Shown in pieces: positions 8,201-12,184 of a stretch of 12,184 nucleotides of DNA. The stretch comes from CAKRHR01 sp964423195 (lineage in GTDB: Bacteria; Bacillota; Clostridia; Lachnospirales; Lachnospiraceae). The notes beneath the pieces were generated by a model. It was given only the letters and a program-made list of their open reading frames with translations. It was not told where the DNA came from and did no database searches. A program made the translations under genes and the position numbers. Where the stretch lies: the NCBI GenBank assembly GCA_964423195.1, contig CAYRDY010000063.1, positions 1-12,184 on the forward strand, read 5' to 3'. Positions within the stretch are counted from its first letter, which is position 1, and the number at the start of each line of letters is the position of its first letter.

Positions 8201-9031
8201 CATATCTTCCTGAGCGCAGGTATCTTCCGTGGTAATGGCTGAGAGATCCACATCAAATCCGAGATCACTGTAATCCTCTCTCTCGGCCGTAACGGAATAA
8301 GTCCTGCCGGATATCAGATACACTTCATAACTGCCGTCCTCGGCGGTATCAACCGTCACCGACTCCAATCTACTGTCCTCGGTCCGGTCACTGAAGGTCA
8401 AACGCACGCCCTCCAGCGGATCCCCCTCCCGCGCGCCTTTCTCTGTGTAGGAATCCAAAATTTTACCGGCTACCCTCACGCTGATAGAGGTCTTGATCAC
8501 GATCGACGCGCTCACGGCGGGCGCTGTGCCGTCCGGTTTATAGGTCGCCGTGATCGTCAGATCCGTATTCGCCGGAGTTCCCTCCGGTATCTGATATTTG
8601 AAAGTTTTCCAGCCTTCTCTGGTAAACGATGAACCGCCTGAGCCTGACACATACCACATGATGCTGCCCTCATTTTCCGCGACTTTTGTCTGTTCGCCGT
8701 CCTCTGTTTTTTGAATCTCAGCGGTAAATGTATACGCATTTTTTTCGGTGTCATGATATGGCAGATACGGCCCGCCGGGTTCGGCAATCTCCATCTGATA
8801 GACCGCGTCTGCCGCGTCCGCCGACGACTTTGACGGAGTCGGCGGTTTCTCTCCACTTGAAGTATCGATGTCATCTCCGCCGTCACCGGCCTCGGTGACT
8901 CTTATCGTCGGGGCAGGATTTGACGCGTAGATCCTGGACTCTCCCGACGGCGATACGGCAAGTCCCGACGTCATCAGCACCGCCAGGGCAAGCGCAAGCA
9001 CTCTTTTAAATATTCCCCTTTTTCCTCTCAT
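2270..9031 (-). CDS. Giant secreted Ig-like repeat surface protein, C-terminally membrane anchored
   Basis: A 2253-residue surface protein. Residues 1-37 form a signal peptide (RGKR, then a hydrophobic core, probable cleavage near IYA-S). Then: a low-complexity Thr/Ser/Asp stretch (45-75); a carboxypeptidase-regulatory-like beta-sandwich (about 183-265); Ig-like modules (about 285-490); and a YDG-type repeat (about 645-735, KIYDGTA...ITLTGEDASKYRL). From about 966 onward come Ig/adhesin-like modules of 100-135 residues, each marked near its end by D-x-(A/S/V)-G-N or a variant, eleven in all from about 1063 to 2193. Residues 2213-2240 form a membrane helix followed by the basic tail RRKKDRKRRGK. 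No LPXTG motif is present, so it is probably anchored by its own helix rather than by sortase. AGGAG stands 6 nt before the ATG. Adhesion or a structural envelope role is inferred from architecture; the ligand is unknown. Confidence 0.9.
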   Translation of the reverse strand: MRGKRGIFKRVLALALAVLMTSGLAVSPSGESRIYASNPAPTIRVTEAGDGGDDIDTSSGEKPPTPSKSSADAADAVYQMEIAEPGGPYLPYHDTEKNAYTFTAEIQKTEDGEQTKVAENEGSIMWYVSGSGGSSFTREGWKTFKYQIPEGTPANTDLTITATYKPDGTAPAVSASIVIKTSISVRVAGKILDSYTEKGAREGDPLEGVRLTFSDRTEDSRLESVTVDTAEDGSYEVYLISGRTYSVTAEREDYSDLGFDVDLSAITTEDTCAQEDMKMKTSLKLCIEGPESMASKGQSLTFTVSAANHKAWPDQWPVEWHLSEDGTGHVTAQTGADTKSLTVTGTGKTGTVTVGASSHGTDAEGVTVTIVPAGITGTVSIGREPSGDAPFVVGDTLKAKVEYKLSDSDRDDVITDGSVTYSLQKKIDENTYYDIALKDNCDLPLSPDSGAYDLTAYIKTIGTYRIIASYSGDNFECHDVSCEFDVAGRTGQSITFDEGNPERIVYDEKNITTSISFNAIVAADAKNSGSAAIREQIADEDYWTIRYDDQIITEPRLAIDREKVTPLNDRQDTGLYQIEGTLTFGAIDVAGDTTISLSYTDALPREIENQGIDSETQVYKDAAASYQLEIKPKTIEIDDHLKLLEDKIYDGTAAASVTGETIALTGVVNDDVVSVNIQDAILNDINAGEGRYLDLKEDGAKTGTSITLTGEDASKYRLSLDNIQRFTCSILPKTLEVDLSDLEIKADYYTPKDELLKMIVQAVRENRAVVFKGFVEADENNGEDLRDCIVDHYMPVFSTMADKNSGTGDYAISADNPETSGAEKPAELNNYAFDLRGEKVGTLTIISRDIAASEYDLAPEAQVCYSDEGGEDHRAIWVGRENIALSPFCVSDPEASGYNTVYYGTSAADIHQTEIDLDDPADGEFYMVMAQVCASPDGTSEEIARSNPKAIYYHQDIDTSVEITVDAVQNSGSFIDRVLEVLTLGIFGKNTAEATITGRDEKSGLASVQYMKADYSEAYAHTSGKSDAEIETYLQGLDWEGEGTGSKNVRFNDGRYVVFAKAVDNVGNIRYVGTNGIVIDSVAPAKLNIRIENGRDIDVYNEDVTISFEVSDIVDQNAPVYSGIKEVSYSAMLNGRRVPSWEGSKKYDVDGSQPTEDALREKAMDKTTGAFTLPCGGIVSTAANAVNRVDVTVTARDYADNVCAAKTLSFDYDVAKPEIDVSFDGDPKNDRYFNEDRAVTVRVTDAYFGRDGYGRSEFSGTEYAMPAEGYSGGWRDLGGYTYEMRYVYSISRDHTFDVSVTDAAGNVSGMSDLSVPAHYKNFVVDQIAPRMTSAKYFIYVGQNTIEVTQEVARKQRYYGNNRIFSEITFEEHNFEPRDTAAGGVGGVSVEIQAFDSSKAAVTAVTSCQWTRESGDTHVLRVDYISDANYTFDVSCTDKAGNAMADYAVDHLTVDTAAPTAKISLSNHKTPWEALVSAITFGIFSNKDETATISEAFDATSDVKRVSCLVSHDPMTWSELDAASQWTDGASVTLSPDAQRIVYGRIEDNSGNYTYISTDGVVLDDTIDKPQIDIAMPEPLNHIYNSDVDVKIKVVDPDPQNNHDYSGLKSVYYEVRNKGAVTQSGNFNIAAGAARQRSAEETIVIDAEKNNSNDVEVYVRATDNSDNVSEGTLRTMVDVTRPVISVTFDNQSPVNGKYYRDARVATVTIRERNFDPNNVRITVTSTDGAQPAISGWSPGVSAGASDDETHTATITFAADGDYRFTVDDTDLAGNVADAAYTSEDFTIDRTPPVLSVSYDNNSASNGTYYRAARIATITVVEHNFSAGEVRVETTASRGESAPFVGAWSDSGDRHTATVSFGGDSDYTLNVSYTDLAGNAAARDVRDRFTVDLTEPELSITGVRDQSANRGTVSPVITASDANFSGRDVELLLTGVNRGRVDISDMITTANTADGRIITFLNFGRDMDDIYTLTAKTADLAGNEATERVTFSVNRNGSTYRVSDATRQLLRNPYTNSPKDIVIEEINVDTLEFVELTYARDGRVVKLNEGTDYWVGVEKVNGGWKKYTYTISASCFEAEGAYSINIYSEDRAANNTTNKAKAVDIEFVVDRTPPSLVMGNLDADGLYREDSHEFTLSVRDNALLEKVVLIVDGQRQAYEGDALNEVLSDGLITFKLDSRRTVQTVAAEAYDAAGNRGITDPAKFSVFVNPSAILQFYMNKPLFFGSIAGLSALIAIVIVAIVSLRRKKDRKRRGK
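3362..4648 (-). repeat. Module set 2 of the internal duplication (residues ~1462-1890)
   Basis: Protein-level repeat of the preceding set: A (about 1466-1565, AITFGIFSNKDETATI and EDNSGNYTYISTDGVVLD), B (about 1580-1678, IYNSDVDVKIKV...YSGLKSVYYE), C (about 1680-1788, YYRDARVATVTIRERNFDP...TDLAGN) and C (about 1790-1890, YYRAARIATITVVEHNF...TDLAGN). The two C modules of this set are much closer to each other than to those of set 1, which suggests a later local duplication. Confidence 0.7.
4667..6136 (-). repeat. Module set 1 of the internal duplication (residues ~966-1455)
   Basis: Protein-level repeat. Order of modules: A (about 970-1080, with VLTLGIFGKNTAEATI and VDNVGNIRYVGTNGIVID), B (about 1098-1215, VYNEDVTISFEV...YSGIKEVSYS), C (about 1216-1325, YFNEDRAVTVRVTDAYF...TDAAGN) and a C-like module (about 1326-1455, FSEITFEEHNFEP...TDKAGN). 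The same order recurs at 3362-4648. Confidence 0.7.
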
Positions 9032-9079
9032 CGCGATCTCCTCTCTATCCTTGAAAAAACTTTCATGCCGCCCGCCCCG

Positions 9080-9505
9080 TCAGATGACTTCATCCGTGTG
9101 AATCTCGACGATACGGCGCTCGATCTCAAAAAATACGCCTGGCGCCGGACGTTCCGCCATTTTCACGGTGACCTGCGGCTTCCCGCTCAGGTCACCGTGA
9201 GGCCGACAGGTCGTCTCCCGGAGTTTTGTCGTGACCGAAGAGGCGGCGTGCGCCCTGCGCCGGTGCCGCCCGTCCTCACCGATCTTCCTCGAAATATCGG
9301 CGCTGCCACCGCCATTTTCCGCCGTCATCGCCTTGATGGCCTTCCTGGCGCCACGGCCGGTCAACTCACCGAAGACATTCGGTATCTTCAAAAGAAAAAA
9401 CAGGGCGATCGCCGCGAGAAGAAAGATAAATGCCGCGACCGCGCAGCCGATCTTGATGCTGCGAAACAGATTCATCGACTGCTCAAAATTCTGACTCGTT
9501 ATCAT
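9080..9505 (-). CDS. Small one-pass membrane protein of the kinase/phosphatase operon
   Basis: A 141-residue protein without a function I can name. It has a short N-terminus (1-18), one membrane helix (about 19-39), a conserved-looking juxtamembrane segment KIPNVFGELTGRGARKAIKAM (40-60), then a basic, Ser/Thr-containing tail (65-115, including SSVTTKLRETT at 89-99) and a final strand-like segment FFEIERRIVEIHTDEVI. By the positive-inside rule the long tail is probably cytoplasmic, where the co-encoded kinase could reach it. From memory, similar small proteins occur beside kinase/PP2C/FHA genes in Lachnospiraceae, but I cannot verify this here. Its ATG overlaps the kinase TGA (ATGA, 9502-9505), with GAGGGAGGG about 8 nt upstream, so translation is likely coupled. 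A strong hairpin lies in its coding sequence at 9163-9200. Coding is supported by operon fit; an antisense frame covering the same DNA is rejected. Confidence 0.75.
   Translation of the reverse strand: MITSQNFEQSMNLFRSIKIGCAVAAFIFLLAAIALFFLLKIPNVFGELTGRGARKAIKAMTAENGGGSADISRKIGEDGRHRRRAHAASSVTTKLRETTCRPHGDLSGKPQVTVKMAERPAPGVFFEIERRIVEIHTDEVI
9163..9200 (-). other. Strong hairpin inside the coding sequence, upstream of the giant gene
   Basis: TCACGGTGACCTG (9163-9175) and CAGGTCACCGTGA (9188-9200) are a perfect 13-bp inverted repeat around a 12-nt loop. CGG (9176-9178) can also pair with CCG (9183-9185), extending the stem across a 2-nt bulge. No T tract follows on the minus strand, so it is not a standard terminator. 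It lies 83 nt before the stop of the small membrane protein gene and about 130 nt before the giant gene's start. Confidence 0.65.
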
Positions 9506-11325
9506 CGTCCCGTCCCTCCCTCAGATGAATTTTTCGGGCTGTCCACGGCACTGGAGGCGTAGACAGCCGCAATATTCCTCCGTGCCCTATCGATATTGGT
9601 GCTGATGTCTGCCACGGCCTCGCGGATCTCGTCGGTCACACTCATATGCTCAAGCCGCGCCGCGATGTCATCCAGGGCACCGCTGAGATCCTCCGCCGAC
9701 AGCGAGGCATCCGTCTTGAACTCGACGGTGTGCGTATAGATCTGATAGACAATCTCATTGTAGAGATTGATCTCCATCATCACATTGGCGTCACCGGCCA
9801 CATTGTTCTCAAGCAGCGACATCAGGTCCTCCCAATACTGGCCGTAAGTGTACTCCCCGCGTCCCAGCGTATCGACCACGCCGATGCTGTTGCTCGCATA
9901 ATAACCGCTGATGCGCCCCAGAATCTCCGACATCGCCCTGATCTGCGCCTTGTCCAACGCGCCGTCCGTGACATCAAAATTAAAATTAAGCGCATCGATA
10001 TCCGCCTCATTGACCACCTGAAACCATCCGGCCGCCGATGCCTTGGCCTCGCTGCCGCCGTCTGAGGTATAGTATGTACAGCCCAGCTCATAGGCAAAAT
10101 AGACATAGCCGCTCGGATTGCCGGCCTGAAAATACGTCTTATTGTCATTGGGACGCCCGTTGTATCTGGAGTAGAGGACCGATGTCAGGACGGCGTCATC
10201 ATCCGTGCTGAATCCGTCGGCGGCGTTCATCCTGTCGAGCATCAGCAGATAGGCGTCCTCCCGCTCCGGATTGAGCGTGATGGCATCCTCATAGTACCCG
10301 ATCGCCTTTTCGGTGTCACTGGTCCTCGCGGCGTCGATATAGTAATCATAGCCGCCAGTTCGGGTGCGCCCCTCCATGATCGTGCCCGCCAGCGCTCCGA
10401 CGCCCAGGATGGCGGCCATGCCGAGACACCCCACAAACGCGCCCATGCGCCGCTTGAGTTTCTTCCGGTAAGGCAGCCCCAGTTCCTCCAGATGCTCAAG
10501 GTCGTATTTGAGTTCCGCGCAGGACTGGTACCTGTCCCCGATCTCGTACTGCGTACATTGATCGATGACCATCTCAAGGCCCAGCACGGCGCTTCGCAGG
10601 TCTCTCGGCGTCTCATCGAGCAGTGTCGGCCGGCACTGAGTGATCCTCGGAAAGTTGAACGGCGTCGCCGACGGGTCTCTCCCTGTGACCAGGTGGTGCA
10701 GCGTCGCGCCCAGACAATAGATATCTGTCTGCGGCCGTGTCTGCCCGCTGCCGCCGTACTGCTCCGGCGCCGCGTACCCCGGCGTGCCCAGACAGATGGT
10801 GTCCTCGGTATTCCCCGCCTTGAACACACGCGCCGTACCGAAGTCGATCAGGGAGATCTCGCCGTCCGGCCTGATCATGACATTAGACGGCTTCATATCC
10901 CTGTAAATGATCGGATCCGGCCGCGTGTGCAGATAATAGAGGACGTCGCAGAGCTGTCTGCCCCACGAGATGACGTCCTCGACAGGGATCGGCACGCCCT
11001 CCGTCTCCATGCTCTCCTCCAACAGCTCTTTCAGGGATTTGCCCTGAATGTAATCCATGACGATCAGAAACGTATCTCTGTCGTCAATGACATCGACAAT
11101 ACTCGGCAGATACTTATGGCTGAGGCTCTTGAGGATGTCGATCTCCGCGATCAGCCCCCGCCTGACCGCGGCAAAGTCCTGAACGCCGTCCTTGAGGACC
11201 TCCTTGATCGCCCACGTCTTATTGGCGCGCTCGTTCAGCGCCAGGTAGACCACACTCATGCCGCCCTTGCCGATCTGGCTGAGAACCTTATACTTTCCGT
11301 CTACGACTGAACCAATCTGTAGCAT
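9502..11325 (-). CDS. Membrane-anchored serine/threonine protein kinase (non-PASTA)
   Basis: A 607-residue Hanks-type kinase. Cytoplasmic catalytic domain about 12-280: glycine loop IGKGGMSVVY (18-27), Lys41 in AIKEV, helix-C Glu61, catalytic YRDMKPSN (141-148, Tyr in place of the His of HRD, a known bacterial variant), DFG (161-163), an activation loop with Thr173, Thr176 and Thr181, and APE (186-188). All key residues are present, so it should be active. A basic stretch (RKKLKRR) leads into one membrane helix (294-316). The outer region (317-607) begins with a TPR-like helix pair (328-362, DTEKAIGYYEDAITLNPE) and stays largely helical; no PASTA repeats are visible. The ATG lies 3 nt after the phosphatase stop, with GGGGGGA as ribosome binding site inside the phosphatase's last codons, so the two are surely co-expressed. 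Substrates are unknown; the neighbouring membrane protein is a candidate. Confidence 0.93.
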   Translation of the reverse strand: MLQIGSVVDGKYKVLSQIGKGGMSVVYLALNERANKTWAIKEVLKDGVQDFAAVRRGLIAEIDILKSLSHKYLPSIVDVIDDRDTFLIVMDYIQGKSLKELLEESMETEGVPIPVEDVISWGRQLCDVLYYLHTRPDPIIYRDMKPSNVMIRPDGEISLIDFGTARVFKAGNTEDTICLGTPGYAAPEQYGGSGQTRPQTDIYCLGATLHHLVTGRDPSATPFNFPRITQCRPTLLDETPRDLRSAVLGLEMVIDQCTQYEIGDRYQSCAELKYDLEHLEELGLPYRKKLKRRMGAFVGCLGMAAILGVGALAGTIMEGRTRTGGYDYYIDAARTSDTEKAIGYYEDAITLNPEREDAYLLMLDRMNAADGFSTDDDAVLTSVLYSRYNGRPNDNKTYFQAGNPSGYVYFAYELGCTYYTSDGGSEAKASAAGWFQVVNEADIDALNFNFDVTDGALDKAQIRAMSEILGRISGYYASNSIGVVDTLGRGEYTYGQYWEDLMSLLENNVAGDANVMMEINLYNEIVYQIYTHTVEFKTDASLSAEDLSGALDDIAARLEHMSVTDEIREAVADISTNIDRARRNIAAVYASSAVDSPKNSSEGGTGR

Positions 11326-11328
11326 CCG

Positions 11329-12105
11329 TCAATCCCCCCGACATGTCCTGATGAGCGCGACGGAAATGTTGTCTGTCTCAAGGCGCTGCTTGTTCAGCTC
11401 TGTGAGTAGGACGGCATTTTCCCTCATCACACGCTCGCCGGTGAGCGCCGAGGGATTGAATTTTTCGTAGATTTCCGCCGTCGTAATGGCGTGCCTGAAT
11501 CCGTCGCTGCACATGACAAAAACCGAATCCTGCGGGACTTTGCCAACATAATATGCCGGTGTCACCGTCTCCGAGGCGCCGACACACTGGAGCAGCACAT
11601 TGCGCTGGGGATGATTTTGTGCCGCCTCCGGCGTGATCAAGCCCATATCGACCTGTCTCTGCGCCACGGTCTGATCCCTCGTCAGCAGCCGTATCCCATC
11701 CGTCAGCAGGTAAACCCGCGAGTCACCGACATTCATGACGTAATAATCGTCGCCGACGATCAGCAGGGAGACCACCGTCGTCCCCATGCGGATGCCCCTG
11801 CCGGACGCGTGGACAGAGATCCGCCGATTGTCCTCATTCGCCATGCGATCCCAGGCTGACTTTAGCACCTCCGCGTCAAATCCATGCGCGAGCATCTCCG
11901 GAAAATCGCGCGCAAACCATCGCTCAAAGGTTCTGATCACGGTCGCGCTGGCAAGCTCGCCATTGGAAAGGCCCCCCATCCCGTCACAGATGACGCAAAG
12001 ACAGACCCTCCCCAGACCTGTCCGTGCGACTTCGACGAGCAGCGCGTCCTGATTCATATTCTTCTTTATTCCGGCGTCCGTGTGCGCCGCAATCATAAAA
12101 TTCAT
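11329..12105 (-). CDS. PP2C-family serine/threonine protein phosphatase
   Basis: A cytoplasmic metal-dependent phosphatase expected to reverse the action of the adjoining kinase. Numbered from the ATG at 12105 (258 residues, normal for PrpC/Stp-type enzymes), the motifs in order are TDAGIKKNMNQD (9-20), CDGMGG (40-45), MGTTVVSLLI (107-116), NVGDSRVYLL (125-134), TRDQTV (142-147), LLQCVGAS (171-178), CSDGF (199-203) and TDNIS (244-248). The metal-binding residues Asp20, Asp41, Gly42, Asp201 and Asp245 are all present; the usual NED is NQD and the usual SDGL is SDGF. I prefer the ATG at 12105 because AGGTGA lies 6 nt upstream of it; the ATG at 12111 directly abuts that site and would add only Met-Arg. 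It is the first gene of the apparent operon seen here, with an AT-rich leader upstream. Confidence 0.93.
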   Translation of the reverse strand: MNFMIAAHTDAGIKKNMNQDALLVEVARTGLGRVCLCVICDGMGGLSNGELASATVIRTFERWFARDFPEMLAHGFDAEVLKSAWDRMANEDNRRISVHASGRGIRMGTTVVSLLIVGDDYYVMNVGDSRVYLLTDGIRLLTRDQTVAQRQVDMGLITPEAAQNHPQRNVLLQCVGASETVTPAYYVGKVPQDSVFVMCSDGFRHAITTAEIYEKFNPSALTGERVMRENAVLLTELNKQRLETDNISVALIRTCRGD

Positions 12106-12111
12106 ACGCAT

Positions 12112-12117
12112 TCACCT
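12112..12117 (-). promoter_or_regulatory. Ribosome binding site deciding the phosphatase start
   Basis: AGGTGA on the minus strand, 6 nt before the ATG at 12105 and directly adjacent to the alternative ATG at 12111. The spacing favours 12105. Confidence 0.5.
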
Positions 12118-12184
12118 GTCTTCCGATTCGAAAAAATATTGAAGTGAAACTTATTAAACTAAAAAACTGATAAAACGAAAAACT
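12118..12184 (-). other. AT-rich leader of the operon with spaced AAACT repeats
   Basis: The stretch is far richer in A/T than the genes and probably holds the operon promoter, but no clear -35/-10 pair stands out. AAACT occurs on the plus strand at 12147-12151, 12156-12160, 12164-12168 and 12180-12184, that is with steps of 9, 8 and 16 bases. The region is cut by the window edge. Confidence 0.35.

Noticed and set aside
9065..9562. Plus-strand frame (165 codons) over the small membrane protein
   Set aside because: The minus-strand gene overlaps the kinase stop by ATGA, has a good ribosome binding site and a clear membrane helix. The plus-strand product is Arg/Pro-rich and extends into the kinase gene.
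10492..11310. Long plus-strand frame (272 codons) opposite the kinase
   Set aside because: The minus strand encodes a complete kinase catalytic domain here. The plus-strand translation is Arg/Asp/Leu-rich shadow without motifs.

Overview
The window looks like chromosomal DNA from a member of the Bacillota, most likely an anaerobic Clostridia/Lachnospiraceae-type bacterium. Pointers are the AGGAGG-type ribosome binding sites, a YwiB-like DUF1934 protein beside a Firmicute-style D-Ala-D-Ala ligase, a membrane-anchored Ser/Thr kinase with a PP2C phosphatase, and a giant Gram-positive-type surface protein built from Ig-like modules. This assignment is inference from gene content; there is no rRNA or tRNA here. 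I see no CRISPR array, insertion sequence, phage gene or RNA gene.

Layout: positions 1-494 (+ strand) hold the 3' part of an unrecognised, AT-rich gene that is open at the window's left edge. It converges on everything else, which is all on the minus strand. Two hairpins (517-537 and 575-604) sit between the convergent genes, each with a T-rich tail for a different strand. Reading the minus strand in the direction of transcription (12184 to 640), the order is: an AT-rich leader; a PP2C-type phosphatase; a transmembrane Ser/Thr kinase (ATG 3 nt after the phosphatase stop); a 141-residue one-pass membrane protein (ATGA overlap with the kinase); a 2253-residue secreted, membrane-anchored protein with many Ig-like repeats (48-nt gap); a 120-nt gap with a plausible promoter and an inverted repeat; ddl; and a DUF1934 protein whose ribosome binding site overlaps the ddl stop.

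How the genes may work together: the first four minus-strand genes form a tight apparent operon encoding a phosphorylation switch (kinase plus phosphatase), a small membrane protein with a basic, Ser/Thr-bearing tail, and a very large cell-surface protein. The kinase lacks the PASTA repeats typical of Firmicute PrkC/Stk1 kinases and instead carries a roughly 290-residue helical extracytoplasmic region that starts with a TPR-like helix pair. My working hypothesis is that this is an envelope or adhesion signalling unit in which the kinase/phosphatase pair controls the small membrane protein and, directly or indirectly, the giant surface protein. The downstream ddl/DUF1934 pair serves peptidoglycan precursor synthesis and probably has its own promoter. 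The most interesting parts are the four-gene signalling/surface unit, the internally duplicated module set of the giant protein, and a strong hairpin in the coding sequence just upstream of the giant gene.
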